Assembly: GCF_025938095.1 (NCBI RefSeq)
Contig: NZ_JAPCZF010000001.1
Location: 62,001 to 126,000 of the forward strand
DNA length: 64,000 nucleotides
Direction of reading: 5' to 3'
From: Novosphingobium sp. JCM 18896
Lineage (GTDB): Bacteria; Pseudomonadota; Alphaproteobacteria; Sphingomonadales; Sphingomonadaceae
Shown one piece after another: positions 23,960-33,071 of the stretch (its first letter is position 1; each line of letters starts with the position of its first letter). Under the pieces are notes generated by a model. That model was given only the letters and a program-made list of their open reading frames with translations. It had not been told where the DNA came from and did no database searches. The position numbers were made by a program, and so were the translations under genes.

Positions 23960-26298
23960 GCTGCCTGCCTTTCGGGCTCGATCATCGCGCCGCCGACGAG
24001 ACCGTCGACGTCGAGGATCAGGGCCACCTGGCCGTCACCGAGGATGGTCGCGCCGGCAACGCCGTCGACCGCACGGAAGTTGGTGTCGAGGCTCTTGATG
24101 ACGAACTGGCGCTGGTCGCAGATGTCGTCCACCAGCAGCGCGGCCTGGCCGGCGGCTTCGGTGTCGACCACGATCAGCACGCCGCCGTCGGGGCCGCGCG
24201 ATGCGCCGCTACCGCCGATCGTCTCGCGGACCGAGATCACCGGGATGAACTTGCCGCGCATGTTGAACATGGCGCGCTGGCCCAGGCCCTGAACCTCGCC
24301 GTCCTTGGGACGGAGGCACTCGACGACGTGGGCGAGCGGAACGACCATCGATTCCTGGCCTACCGCGACGATCATGCCGTCCGAAATGGCGAGCGTCAGC
24401 GGCAGGGTGAGGGTGAAGGTCGTGCCCTTGCCCTCTTCGGATTCGATCGTGATACGACCGCCGAGATCCTTCACGTTCTGACGCACCACGTCCATGCCGA
24501 CGCCGCGGCCCGAAACGCTGGTAATGCTCGCCGCCGTGGAGAAGCCGGGCGCGAAGATCAGGTTGTCGATTTCCTCGGGGCTCAGCTGCGCGTCGGGCGA
24601 GAGCAGGCCCTTCTCGACCGCCTTGGCGAAGACGCGGGCACGGTTGATGCCGGCGCCGTCGTCGGCGATCTTGATGAGGATGCGGCCCGAACGGTGCTCG
24701 GCCGAGAGGGTCAGCGTGCCGTCGGCGGGCTTGCCCGCGGCGAGGCGAGCCTCGGAAGCCTCGATGCCGTGGTCGACCGCGTTGCGGATGAGGTGGGTCA
24801 GCGGCTCGCCGAGACGTTCGATGACGGTCTTGTCGAGTTCGGTGCTTTCACCGATCAGGTCGAGGCGGACGTGCTTGCCGGTCGACGAGGCCAGTTCGCG
24901 CAGGATACGCGGCACGCGGCTGAACACGGTGCCGATCGGCTGCGCGCGGATCGACATCGCGCTTTCCTGGATGTCGCGGGTCAGCGATTCGAGGAGAGTG
25001 ATCTCCTCGTTGGCCTGAATGCCTTCGTTCGAGATGCGCTGCGCCATCATCGCCTGGGCAATGACGAGCTCGCCGACCGAATCGATCAGCTTGTCGAGCT
25101 TGGCCAGGTCGATGCGGATCGAGGCGCCGGCCGATGCTGCTGCGGCAGCGGCGTTGGCATTGGCGGCCGCAGGCGCCGCCGGGGCTGCCGCAGCGGGAGC
25201 CGGAGTCGGGGCTGGTGCGGCTGCGACCGGCGCCGCGACGGGAGCCGGAGCGGCGGCCGCGACCGGAGCCGGCGCGGGGGCCGGGGCGGCGACGACCGGG
25301 GCGGGAGCGGGGGCAGCGGCAACCGGGGCCGGCGCGGGCGCCGGAGCCGGGGCGGCGACGGGCGCCGGAGCCGGTGCCGCGGCGGCGATCATCGTCGGCG
25401 GGATAGCGGCGGTCTCGCCGAAGGCGATGCCGACGTCGTCACCGACGAAGTCGAAAATGTCACGTACGGCGGCTTCGCTGACGTCGCCGGGCAGCTGGTA
25501 GCTCCAGCCGAGATAGCCCTGGGCGGGATCGAGCTGGTCGAGCGGCGGCAGCTTCTCGACGTCGCAAGCGATGCAGGTGGCGCCGAGGCCGGCCAGTTCG
25601 CGCAGCAGCAGCAGCGGTTCGCCACCGTTGAGCATCGAGCCGTGGTGCGGACGCAGGTGAACGTGGAGCCCCGGGGCTTCCTGGGGCGCTTCCGGAGCTT
25701 CGGGCTCGGCCGCGACTGCGGTTTCGGCCGGCGCATCACCGTCCATGCTCGGCATGTCGCCGAACATGGCGTCGAGGTCGAGCTCGTCGAAGGCGTCGCC
25801 GAAATCCTCGTCTTCCTCTTCGGACGACGCGGTTTCGGGCTCGGCGGCCGGCGCGGGTTCGGGGGCCACTTCGGCAACCGGGGCCGGGGCGGGCTCGGCT
25901 GCAGCTGCCGGTGCAGCGCCGGCATTGGCGTGCTGGGCCGCGGTCAGTTCCTGGAGCAGCTGGACGTCGTCGGGTGCCGCACCGCCGTCGCGCGCGGAAT
26001 TGACGTGGTCGCTCAGCGTGTCGAGCGCGCGCAGCAGCAGGTCGGTTAGCGGTGCGACGTCGACGAGGCCGTCACGCACGTCCGAAAGCAGCGTCTCGAA
26101 GGTGTGCGTATAGGCCGCGAGCGCGGTGAAGCCGAAAGCGCCGGCGCCGCCCTTGATCGAGTGGACTGCGCGGAAGATCGCGTTGATCGTGTCGTCGTCC
26201 TGCGTGCCCGACTTACAGGCATCGAGGCCGGCTTCGGCGGCGGCGAGCGATTCTTCGCACTCGACGAAGAAGATCTGTTGAATTTCCTCGGCGGTCAC
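23956..26298 (-). CDS. cheA: chemotaxis histidine kinase CheA
   Basis: A 780-residue CheA. The HPt domain (1-110) has phosphorylated His46 in RAVHSIKGGAGAFG. An acidic linker (about 155-205) leads to an alphaproteobacterial middle domain (LHVHLRPHHGSML to about 310), then an Ala/Pro linker of roughly 85 residues. The dimerisation helices, the HATPase domain (HLIRNAVDHGIEAS, DDGAGINRARV, SGRGVGMDVV) and a C-terminal CheW-like domain follow. It phosphorylates CheY and the CheB receivers. The start overlaps the STAS gene and the stop overlaps cheR. The long low-complexity linker is unusual and is also a place where assembly or sequencing errors could hide. Confidence 0.95.
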   Translation of the reverse strand: MTAEEIQQIFFVECEESLAAAEAGLDACKSGTQDDDTINAIFRAVHSIKGGAGAFGFTALAAYTHTFETLLSDVRDGLVDVAPLTDLLLRALDTLSDHVNSARDGGAAPDDVQLLQELTAAQHANAGAAPAAAAEPAPAPVAEVAPEPAPAAEPETASSEEEDEDFGDAFDELDLDAMFGDMPSMDGDAPAETAVAAEPEAPEAPQEAPGLHVHLRPHHGSMLNGGEPLLLLRELAGLGATCIACDVEKLPPLDQLDPAQGYLGWSYQLPGDVSEAAVRDIFDFVGDDVGIAFGETAAIPPTMIAAAAPAPAPVAAPAPAPAPAPVAAAPAPAPVVAAPAPAPAPVAAAAPAPVAAPVAAAPAPTPAPAAAAPAAPAAANANAAAAAASAGASIRIDLAKLDKLIDSVGELVIAQAMMAQRISNEGIQANEEITLLESLTRDIQESAMSIRAQPIGTVFSRVPRILRELASSTGKHVRLDLIGESTELDKTVIERLGEPLTHLIRNAVDHGIEASEARLAAGKPADGTLTLSAEHRSGRILIKIADDGAGINRARVFAKAVEKGLLSPDAQLSPEEIDNLIFAPGFSTAASITSVSGRGVGMDVVRQNVKDLGGRITIESEEGKGTTFTLTLPLTLAISDGMIVAVGQESMVVPLAHVVECLRPKDGEVQGLGQRAMFNMRGKFIPVISVRETIGGSGASRGPDGGVLIVVDTEAAGQAALLVDDICDQRQFVIKSLDTNFRAVDGVAGATILGDGQVALILDVDGLVGGAMIEPERQAA

Positions 26299-26552
26299 GC
26301 GCGTGCCTCCTCGAAGAGCTCATTGGTGAGGCCGGTCAGGCTGGCCGCGTCGCGCAGCGCCGGCGACGGATCGATCGCAACGCCCTCGGTGGTCCGGCGG
26401 GCGCTGGCGAGCAGCTGGAGCAGCGCCTGGCTGACGTGCGTCACCTGGGTGCCGTCGACGCTGAGCGGAGCGCCCATGGCCGCCACGAATTCGGGCAGCA
26501 GCGTCTCGACGGTGGCGCGGTCGCACCGCGCGGGAAGGGAGATTGCAGACAT
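26295..26552 (-). CDS. STAS domain protein of the chemotaxis operon
   Basis: An 85-residue protein consistent with a single STAS domain of the MlaB/anti-sigma-antagonist type: strand LSVDGTQVTHVSQALLQLL with a Ser in the usual phosphorylation-loop position, then a C-terminal helix (ASLTGLTNELFEEARA). It overlaps cheA by four bases and follows the MCP gene by 27 bases. STAS proteins commonly accompany chemotaxis operons in alphaproteobacteria, but their role there is not settled. Confidence 0.75.
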   Translation of the reverse strand: MSAISLPARCDRATVETLLPEFVAAMGAPLSVDGTQVTHVSQALLQLLASARRTTEGVAIDPSPALRDAASLTGLTNELFEEARA

Positions 26553-26579
26553 TCGGGAAAACCCTTTCGCCGATCGCTC

Positions 26580-27989
26580 TTAGAATTCGGCCCAGTCGTC
26601 GAAGTCCTCGACGGGGGACGACTTGATCGCGAGATTGCCGTGGACTGCCGGCATCGACGGCGCGGCGGGACGCGGGGCCGGCGTGACGGGGAGGGCTGCG
26701 ACGCGCGGTGCGCCGTAACCGCCCTCGCCAGTCGAGAAGCGCGAGACCAGCGCGGTCAGCTCGTTGGCCTCGTCGGCCAGGCTGCGCGAGGCGGCGGTCG
26801 ACTGCTCGACCATCGCCGCGTTCTGCTGGGTCATGCGATCCATTTCGCTGACGGTGGTGTTGATCTGCTGGAGATTGAGCGACTGCGCATTGGCGTTGTC
26901 GGCGATCTCGGTCATCAGGCCGGTGATGTCGCCGACGCCGCCGAGGATCTTCTCGAGCAGGGCGCCGGTCTCGGCAACCAGCGTCACGCCGTCTTCGACC
27001 TGGCGGGTCGAGGCGGTGATCAGTTCCTTGATGTCCTTGGCCGCGTCGGCCGAACGCTGTGCGAGCAGTCGGACTTCGTTGGCGACCACCGCGAAACCCT
27101 TGCCTGCGTCGCCGGCACGCGCCGCTTCGACGCCCGCGTTGAGCGCGAGGAGGTTGGTCTGGAACGCGATCGAATCGATCACGCTGATGATCTGGCCGAT
27201 TTCCTGGGCCGACTTCTCGATCGCACCCATCGCCGTCGTCGCGCGGGCGACGACCTTGCCGCCTTCGGTGGCTTCCTGGTGCGTCGCCGAGATCGTGCGC
27301 TGCACGACGGTGGCGCGCTCGGCGGTCAGCTTGATGTTGTCGGTGACCTGGTTCATCGCCGAGGCCGCTTCCTCGAGGTTCGCCGCCTGGCGCTCGTTGC
27401 GGTTGGCGAGGTCGTCGGAAGCCGAACGGATCTCGGTGGCGCCGTTGTGGACGCTCGAGGCCGAGGCGCGGACCGACTGCATGGTACCCGCGAGCGACGA
27501 GACCGCCGCGTTGAAGTCCTTGCGCAGCTCCTCGTAGGCGCTGGGGAAGGGCTCGGTGAGCTGGAAGTCGAGCTGGTTCTGCGAGAGCTTCTTGAGGCCG
27601 CCGCTGAGGCCTTCGGCCATACGGCTATCCTCGGCCTTGTTGCCGTTCTGGAGCGCCAGGGCATTGTCGCGGAAGGTCGCCATGGCCTTGGTCATCCGCC
27701 CGACGCAGTCCTTGTGGTCGGTGTAGCGGATCGGGCTGGAGGTATCGCCCGCGGCCAGCGCTTCCATGCGCACGACCGTGTTAACGTAAGGCGTGCAGAT
27801 TCGCGACGAAGCCGTCATCAGCGTAATCGCCGTACCCACGAGCGCGGCACTGGCCGCGCCGATCAGGGTCGGGCTGCCGCCGGCGAGAACGGTGGTAGCG
27901 ACTCCGACGCCCGCCAGCGCCGTCTGAACGCCCAGAAGCGCCTTGAATTTGGCCCTGATGGGCGAGTCTTTCTCGAACCAGTTAAGCAT
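26580..27989 (-). CDS. methyl-accepting chemotaxis protein without a periplasmic sensor
   Basis: A 469-residue receptor. ATG 27989 ([10 protein letters not shown]) is chosen because GGAGGCG precedes it. Two membrane helices at about 18-62 are separated by only a few residues, so there is essentially no periplasmic ligand domain. A HAMP-like segment follows, and then the signalling domain with the hairpin tip [20 protein letters not shown]. The C-terminus EDFDDWAEF carries a WxxF-type CheR/CheB tether. It is the first gene of the chemotaxis operon. It probably senses a cytoplasmic or membrane state, such as energy or redox, or a partner protein. Confidence 0.92.
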   Translation of the reverse strand: MLNWFEKDSPIRAKFKALLGVQTALAGVGVATTVLAGGSPTLIGAASAALVGTAITLMTASSRICTPYVNTVVRMEALAAGDTSSPIRYTDHKDCVGRMTKAMATFRDNALALQNGNKAEDSRMAEGLSGGLKKLSQNQLDFQLTEPFPSAYEELRKDFNAAVSSLAGTMQSVRASASSVHNGATEIRSASDDLANRNERQAANLEEAASAMNQVTDNIKLTAERATVVQRTISATHQEATEGGKVVARATTAMGAIEKSAQEIGQIISVIDSIAFQTNLLALNAGVEAARAGDAGKGFAVVANEVRLLAQRSADAAKDIKELITASTRQVEDGVTLVAETGALLEKILGGVGDITGLMTEIADNANAQSLNLQQINTTVSEMDRMTQQNAAMVEQSTAASRSLADEANELTALVSRFSTGEGGYGAPRVAALPVTPAPRPAAPSMPAVHGNLAIKSSPVEDFDDWAEF

Positions 27990-28205
27990 CTCGCCTCCAG
28001 CAGTCGCGGGTATGTCGCGTGGTCTTCGCCCGCATTTCGCGGGTGACCGTGGCGAGGCTGGATTAACCATCTCCGGGTGAATTCGGGGCTTAGCGAGGAC
28101 CTGGTATTTCTACTATTTTATATCAGCCGTTTACTATAACTTCCCCGTTTATGAGCCGCATGAGCCTGGCGAGTCCGGGTAATCAGCGGAGGTTAAAACG
28201 GTCCT

Positions 28206-29237
28206 ATGTCTATGAATGACGCACGCGTTCTGGTGGTCGATGATTCTGCGGCCATGCGCGCGCTGTTTTCCGACGTGCTGGACCAGGCGAAGAACGTCCA
28301 GGTTGTGGGAACCGCGATCAACGCCGACGATGCACGCGACAAGATCGCCTCGCTCCGCCCCAACGTGATCACGCTCGACGTCGAAATGCCGGGCATGAGC
28401 GGCATCGAGTTCCTCGAGGAAATCATGTCGACCAATCCGCTGCCGGTGGTGATGCTCTCGTCGCTGACCCAGGCGGGCACCGAAATCTCGCTCAAGGCTT
28501 ACGAGCTCGGCGCGGTTGAGTGCTTTCCCAAGCCGCTGAAGGCGACGCCCGAACAGTTCAACAAGCAGGTCGGCAAGCTCGGCAAGATCGTGCTCGCGGC
28601 GGCCAACAGCAACGTCAAGGACAAGAAGCCCAAGCCGACCGGCCCCGCCGTCGAGAAGTTCGACTGGAACGGACGCATCGCCGCGTTCAGCGCGTCGATG
28701 GGCGGTGTCGAGGCCTTGACCGAAATGCTCGCCGGCTATCCGGCGAACTGCCCGGCCACGGTCGTTGTGCTGCAGACCCAGCCCGAACTGGCCGAGACCT
28801 TCATCAATCGCCTGAACAAGGACCTGAAGTGCTCGGTCCGTGCGCTGGTCGATGGCGCCGCGCTTGAAGAGGGCGTGGTCCACATTGCCGCCGATCCGAA
28901 CAACCATGTCGTGCTCGAGCCCGGCTCGCCGCCGAAACTGCGCCTGCTGGCGCGTGATCCGGTCGAGGGCGTGCGCCCGTCGGCCAACCTGCTGTTCGGC
29001 ACGATCGCCCGCGCCGCGATTCCCGCGGTCGGTGCCGTGCTTTCGGGCATGGGAACCGACGGTGCCAAGGGCCTCAAGCTGCTGCGCGACGCGGGTGGCA
29101 ACGCCTTCGTCCAGTCGCCGCAGAGCTCGGTTGTGGCGGAATCGCCGAATGCCGCGATCGCGGCCGGTGCGGCCGAACGCGAAGTGCCGATCGATGCTCT
29201 GGCCGCGGCCACGCTGGCCTGCTGCAACAAGGCCTGA
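28206..29237 (+). CDS. CheB-like response regulator lacking the catalytic histidine
   Basis: A 343-residue protein: receiver with phosphoacceptor Asp58 (VITLDVEMPG) and Lys109 (FPKP), linker, and methylesterase-fold domain. Ser164 (FSASMGG) and Asp285 (GMGTDG) of the triad are present, but the position of the catalytic His (His191 in the neighbouring CheB) is Thr191 in VVLQTQPE. Methylesterase activity is therefore unlikely; a phosphate sink or regulatory decoy for CheA or receptors is a possible role. It is divergent from the MCP operon, sharing a 216-base AT-rich promoter region, and is followed by a hairpin. Confidence 0.88.
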   Translation: MSMNDARVLVVDDSAAMRALFSDVLDQAKNVQVVGTAINADDARDKIASLRPNVITLDVEMPGMSGIEFLEEIMSTNPLPVVMLSSLTQAGTEISLKAYELGAVECFPKPLKATPEQFNKQVGKLGKIVLAAANSNVKDKKPKPTGPAVEKFDWNGRIAAFSASMGGVEALTEMLAGYPANCPATVVVLQTQPELAETFINRLNKDLKCSVRALVDGAALEEGVVHIAADPNNHVVLEPGSPPKLRLLARDPVEGVRPSANLLFGTIARAAIPAVGAVLSGMGTDGAKGLKLLRDAGGNAFVQSPQSSVVAESPNAAIAAGAAEREVPIDALAAATLACCNKA

Positions 29238-29572
29238 TCGCGTGGCCGGCTAGACCGGTCTCATACAAGAATAGAGCGATAGCGGCGTGAGAATTCACGC
29301 CGCTATTCGTCGTTCAGTGCGTCTGAACGCACCAATTGTTGACGAACGTAAAGGAATCTATCCTTTTCCCTAACGCGCTATCGCAAATGCACGCGGCCGG
29401 GATTTATCGGGGGATAAATCGGATTCTGTCATTTCCCTGTATGAAACCAAATGGGGGCAGTGCGGATGACGGCTTCGAGTTCGCAACATTCGATCGATGA
29501 CTATGGGCTCGTTGCGAGTTCGGTTCTTCCGTGTGCCTCTGTTAGCCAACTTGCCAATCAAGCGGTGACCGC
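29238..29572. other. non-coding stretch with hairpin between the CheB-like and PilZ genes
   Basis: These 335 bases contain a hairpin at 29279-29306 and a 7-base inverted repeat TCGCAAC/GTTGCGA around 29480-29516. They are less GC-rich than the flanking genes. No open frame looks coding. The right part should hold the promoter of the PilZ/GGDEF-EAL pair. Confidence 0.4.
29279..29306 (+). terminator. hairpin after the CheB-like gene
   Basis: ATAGCGGCGTGA (29279-29290) pairs perfectly with TCACGCCGCTAT (29295-29306) over a four-base loop, 41 bases after the stop. The following bases (TCGTCGTTC) are only weakly T-rich. Confidence 0.55.
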
Positions 29573-30214
29573 GTGAACAGACCCGACAATCGTACTGGCC
29601 AGCGTGTCATGACCGTGTTCAAGGCGGCCCGGATCGGTGCGGCCTGCGCGGACGACCTCGGCCTGATCCGCAACATCTCCGCCGAAGGTCTGATGATCGA
29701 GACGCAGCTGACGCTGTCGGTCGACGAGCCCGTGGTCATCGAGATCCAGTCGGGCAAGCCGATGGAAGGCCGCGTCCGCTGGTCGAAGAACGGCATGACC
29801 GGTATCCAGCTGAGCTCGGCGATCGACATCGCCGAGGCGCTGCGCACGAGCAGCCCGGGCGACATCGTCGACCGCATCCGGCCGCCGCGCTTCGATCGTG
29901 CGGTCGAGGCGACGCTGCAGTACGAGGGCCGTCACTGGTCGGCGATCACGCAGAACATCTCGCTCTCGGGCGCGCAGATCGTCACGCAAAGGGCCCTGCT
30001 GCTGCCGCGCAACGCCCATGCGGTGCTTGGGGTCGAAGGGCTCGGCTCGCTGGGCGGCGAATTGCGCTGGCGCCGCGGCAACAACATCGGCATCCGCTTC
30101 GAGCATCCGCTGCCGCTTCGCCATTTCCAGCAGTGGCTCCACCAGTTCGGCGAGCACCGCGTGCCCGTTGAGCTGCCGCAAAGCGCGCCCGCTTCGGCCA
30201 TGCGCTCGATCTAG
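29573..30214 (+). CDS. tandem PilZ domain protein
   Basis: A 213-residue cytoplasmic protein made of two PilZ-like domains of about 100 residues. Each has the [DN]xSxxG c-di-GMP motif: RNISAEGL near residue 33 and QNISLSGAQ near residue 127. Arginines lie upstream (RTGQR, RFDRAVE), although the full RxxxR spacing is clear only in the first. The start is GTG 29573; ATG 29609 is the alternative. It lies 15 bases before the PAS-GGDEF-EAL gene, so a c-di-GMP enzyme and a possible receptor are co-transcribed next to the chemotaxis operon. Confidence 0.82.
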   Translation: MNRPDNRTGQRVMTVFKAARIGAACADDLGLIRNISAEGLMIETQLTLSVDEPVVIEIQSGKPMEGRVRWSKNGMTGIQLSSAIDIAEALRTSSPGDIVDRIRPPRFDRAVEATLQYEGRHWSAITQNISLSGAQIVTQRALLLPRNAHAVLGVEGLGSLGGELRWRRGNNIGIRFEHPLPLRHFQQWLHQFGEHRVPVELPQSAPASAMRSI

Positions 30215-30229
30215 TCGACGAGTTTCGCG

Positions 30230-32029
30230 ATGAAGCCCAACTTTCGCGAAGATTTCCTGGGGCGGGAGCTTGTCTCCGAGCACCAGGGAGCGGATTTCGC
30301 CGGCTGGCCGGCGGCACAGCCGCAGGCGGTCGAGACGGACCTCGCAGCCTTCTATCAGGAAGCGCTGAACGAGGCAGCGATCGTCGACATCACCGATCCG
30401 CTCGGCACGATCCTTTCGGTCAACGATCGCTTCTGCGAACTCACCGGCTACACCCGCGGTGAGCTGGTCGGAACCAACCATCGCATGCTCCGCTCGAACG
30501 AGCACGACTGGACCTTCTTCCGGCAGATGCAGCGCGAGATCATGCTCGGCCACGTCTGGCGCGGCGAGATCTGCAATCGCTCCAAGAACGGCGACCTGTT
30601 CTGGGTCGACACCACGATCGTTCCGCATCGTCGCCGCAACGGCCAGATCGAGCGCTTCATCGCCATTCGTTTCGACGTGACCGCGCGGCGTCAGGCGGAA
30701 GAGCGGCTGCGCCGCCTGGCGAACGTCGATCAGGTCACCAACCTGCCCAATCGCAACGCCTTCATGCGCAGCGTCGAAGACATCATCGCCGATACCCGCG
30801 CCACGCCGGGCCGCATCGCCGTGGGTATTCTCGACGTCGACCACTTCAAAGAAATCAACGATTGCCTCGGCCATGGCGCCGGCGATGCGCTGTTGCAGGA
30901 ACTCGCACTGCGCCTGCGCGCCGCCATGGGTCGCAACGACGAGGTCGCGCGGCTCGGTGGCGACGAATTCGGCATCATCCTGCGCGACTGCGCCTCCGAG
31001 GACGTGGTCCGCCAGCGCATTGCCGGCATCTTCCAGGCCTTTGCCAAGCCGATTCCGGTCTGTGGCAGCGAGAGACTGCTGTCGGCGAGCCTGGGCATGG
31101 CGATGCTGCCGGTCGGGCCTGCGGGCCGCGACGAATTGCTCAAGAACGCCGATATCGCGCTGCACGAAGCCAAGGCCAACGGCCGCGGCCGCGCCGAACT
31201 GTTCGGCGAGGAGATGCAGGAAGCGGTTCACCGCCGCGCGGCGCTGCGCGAAGCCTTTCAGCGTGGTCTCCACGAAGGCGAATTCGTGGTCCATTACCAG
31301 CCCATCGTATCGCTGGTCCCAGGTGCTCCCGTTGCGATGGAAGCGCTGCTGCGCTGGAACCATCCCGAGCTCGGCCTGATCCGACCGCCCCAGTTCATCG
31401 AAGCGCTGTCCGACGAGCATCTGGCCGCGCAGGTAGGCTGCTATGTCATCGACGTCACGGTCCGGCAGATCGAGCAGTGGCATCGCGATCGCGTTCGTTT
31501 CGCTTCGATCTCGATCAACGCGACGCTCGGCGATTTCCGCTCGGGCCGCTACGTCGACGCAATCCTCGCGGCGATCGCCGACGGCCGCATCGGCGCGGGC
31601 GACATTCGGGTTGAGATCAACGAGGACGTCCTGATGGGGCGCGGCGGCGATTGCGCGCGGTCGGAGATCGATCGTCTTCACAAGGCTGGCGTCGCCATCG
31701 CCTTCGACGATTTCGGCACGGGGTTCGCCTCGCTGCGCCACCTGCGCGACATGCCGGTCCAGGTGGTGAAGATCGACAAGAGCTTCATCCGTTCGATCGA
31801 GCACGACCGCGCCGACCGTGCCATCGTCGGCAATGTCATTTCGCTCGCGCATCAACTCGGCAAGACTGTGACTGCCGAAGGTGTAGAGACGCGCGAGCAG
31901 GCGGAAGTGCTCAAGGAACTCGGCTGCGATCTGATCCAGGGTTTCCTCGTGGCCCCGGCGATTGCGGCGAGCGAGATCGAGCCGCTGCTGCGCGCCGACG
32001 ACGTTACCGCGCGCTACGGCCTAGCCTGA
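30230..32029 (+). CDS. PAS-GGDEF-EAL bifunctional c-di-GMP enzyme
   Basis: A 599-residue cytoplasmic protein. A PAS/PAC domain at about 45-150 (VNDRFCELTGYTRGELVG, NRSKNGDLFWVDTTI) is of the Aer/redox-sensor type. The GGDEF domain at 160-325 has an intact RLGGDEF. The EAL domain at 340-590 keeps AMEALLRW, EINEDVL, FDDFGTGFASL, VKIDKSF, AEGVET and QGF, so both diguanylate cyclase and phosphodiesterase sites look competent. There is no membrane segment. It pairs with the upstream tandem PilZ protein and probably links an internal (redox or oxygen) signal to motility. Confidence 0.92.
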   Translation: MKPNFREDFLGRELVSEHQGADFAGWPAAQPQAVETDLAAFYQEALNEAAIVDITDPLGTILSVNDRFCELTGYTRGELVGTNHRMLRSNEHDWTFFRQMQREIMLGHVWRGEICNRSKNGDLFWVDTTIVPHRRRNGQIERFIAIRFDVTARRQAEERLRRLANVDQVTNLPNRNAFMRSVEDIIADTRATPGRIAVGILDVDHFKEINDCLGHGAGDALLQELALRLRAAMGRNDEVARLGGDEFGIILRDCASEDVVRQRIAGIFQAFAKPIPVCGSERLLSASLGMAMLPVGPAGRDELLKNADIALHEAKANGRGRAELFGEEMQEAVHRRAALREAFQRGLHEGEFVVHYQPIVSLVPGAPVAMEALLRWNHPELGLIRPPQFIEALSDEHLAAQVGCYVIDVTVRQIEQWHRDRVRFASISINATLGDFRSGRYVDAILAAIADGRIGAGDIRVEINEDVLMGRGGDCARSEIDRLHKAGVAIAFDDFGTGFASLRHLRDMPVQVVKIDKSFIRSIEHDRADRAIVGNVISLAHQLGKTVTAEGVETREQAEVLKELGCDLIQGFLVAPAIAASEIEPLLRADDVTARYGLA

Positions 32030-32053
32030 TCCAAGTCTTTCGCAGGCCGCGCT

Positions 32054-32629
32054 TCAGCGCTGGCAGCGGCGCACCCAGTCGGCGAAAGCGGCCATAAAGC
32101 GGGCGACGCCCTGGCGCGTACGCTCGTCGGTCAAGCGCCCTTCCGCATCGAACTTTTCATGGGCGCGGAAGACCAGCACTTCGGGCTGGGGCATGCAGTA
32201 GCTCTCGGTGAATTCGAAGGCCTGGCGCAGCTGGCTCTGGCCGCGGGCCGTGCCCGTGATCCCCGGCGAGGCGCCGAATATCGCGACCGGCTTGTGCGCG
32301 AGGACCGCGTCGCGCGGCGGGCGAGAGGCCCAGTCGATGGCGTTCTTCATCACGCCGGGGACCCCATGGTTGTATTCGGGGGTGGCCATGATCACGCCGT
32401 CGGCTGCGGCGATCGCCTGCTTGAAGCGGACCACGCCCTCGGGATCGCCGGCTTCCTCGACGTCGCCGTCGTAGAGCGGCACGGCGGCGAGATCGAAGAG
32501 CTCCACCTCCATGTCGGCCGGCGCCAGCTCGACCGCGGCTCGGATCAGCGAGCGGTTGTAGGATTCGCGGCGCAGGCTGCCGGCGAAGGTGAGAACCTTG
32601 AGGGGGGACGCTCCGGTATTTGCAGTCAC
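32054..32629 (-). CDS. NADPH-dependent FMN reductase family protein
   Basis: A flavodoxin-fold reductase of 191 residues, started at GTG 32629 because GGAGAAT lies just upstream; the frame extends to GTG 32656. The FMN phosphate loop is FAGSLRRESYNRSL near the N-terminus, PEYNHGVPGVMKNAIDW is the ring-binding segment typical of ChrR/azoreductase-type enzymes, and FGASPGITGTARG follows. Such enzymes reduce quinones, chromate or azo dyes using NAD(P)H. It is convergent with the GGDEF-EAL gene and separate from the small membrane protein upstream. Confidence 0.88.
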   Translation of the reverse strand: MTANTGASPLKVLTFAGSLRRESYNRSLIRAAVELAPADMEVELFDLAAVPLYDGDVEEAGDPEGVVRFKQAIAAADGVIMATPEYNHGVPGVMKNAIDWASRPPRDAVLAHKPVAIFGASPGITGTARGQSQLRQAFEFTESYCMPQPEVLVFRAHEKFDAEGRLTDERTRQGVARFMAAFADWVRRCQR

Positions 32630-32699
32630 ACGATTCTCCACGGCCGACGGCGACACCCTGCGGGGTGCGGCTTGGCGCCGTCAAGCCGTGGAGCGGTGC

Positions 32700-32933
32700 T
32701 TACTTGGCCGGATTGGCGACGTCCTTTGCGGCGCTGCCGACGTCCTTTGCCGCATCGCCGACATTCTGCGCGGCATTGGCGACGGCATTGTTCTTGACCA
32801 CTTCGCTGTCGCTCATGCGGCTGAAGAAGACGATGCCCACCACGAGCGCGATGACGAGGACCAGGGCGATGACCCAGCCCGAACCGCCGCCGCGGCTGGG
32901 GGTTTCGACGATGACGGTGCGATCTTCGGCCAT
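32700..32933 (-). CDS. small single-pass membrane protein
   Basis: A 77-residue protein with a charged, Gly-rich N-terminus, one transmembrane helix at about 20-38 (WVIALVLVIALVVGIVFF) and an Ala/Asp/Lys-rich tail with repeats (NVGDAAKDVGSAAKDV). The start is ATG 32933. No family is recognised. The tail resembles those of small envelope-stress or LEA-like proteins, but no function can be given. Confidence 0.7.
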   Translation of the reverse strand: MAEDRTVIVETPSRGGGSGWVIALVLVIALVVGIVFFSRMSDSEVVKNNAVANAAQNVGDAAKDVGSAAKDVANPAK

Positions 32934-33071
32934 GATGGGATACTCCGTTGAACACGTGGCCCCAGAAACGACCGGAACGGACCCATGTTCCTGCCGACCG
33001 CGCGAGGCCTGCGGAACTCTCCGTCGAGCGAAGGCTTTCCGTGGGCAGAAGCAATCTCAGGGGCGCAAGCC

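Noticed and set aside
25120..25385. Tandem DNA repeat array within cheA
   Set aside because: It is coding low complexity (Ala/Pro codons), in frame, without a regular DNA repeat unit.
20248..29237. Chemotaxis block as a horizontally acquired island
   Set aside because: No integrase, tRNA border, repeats or composition shift was seen at its edges.
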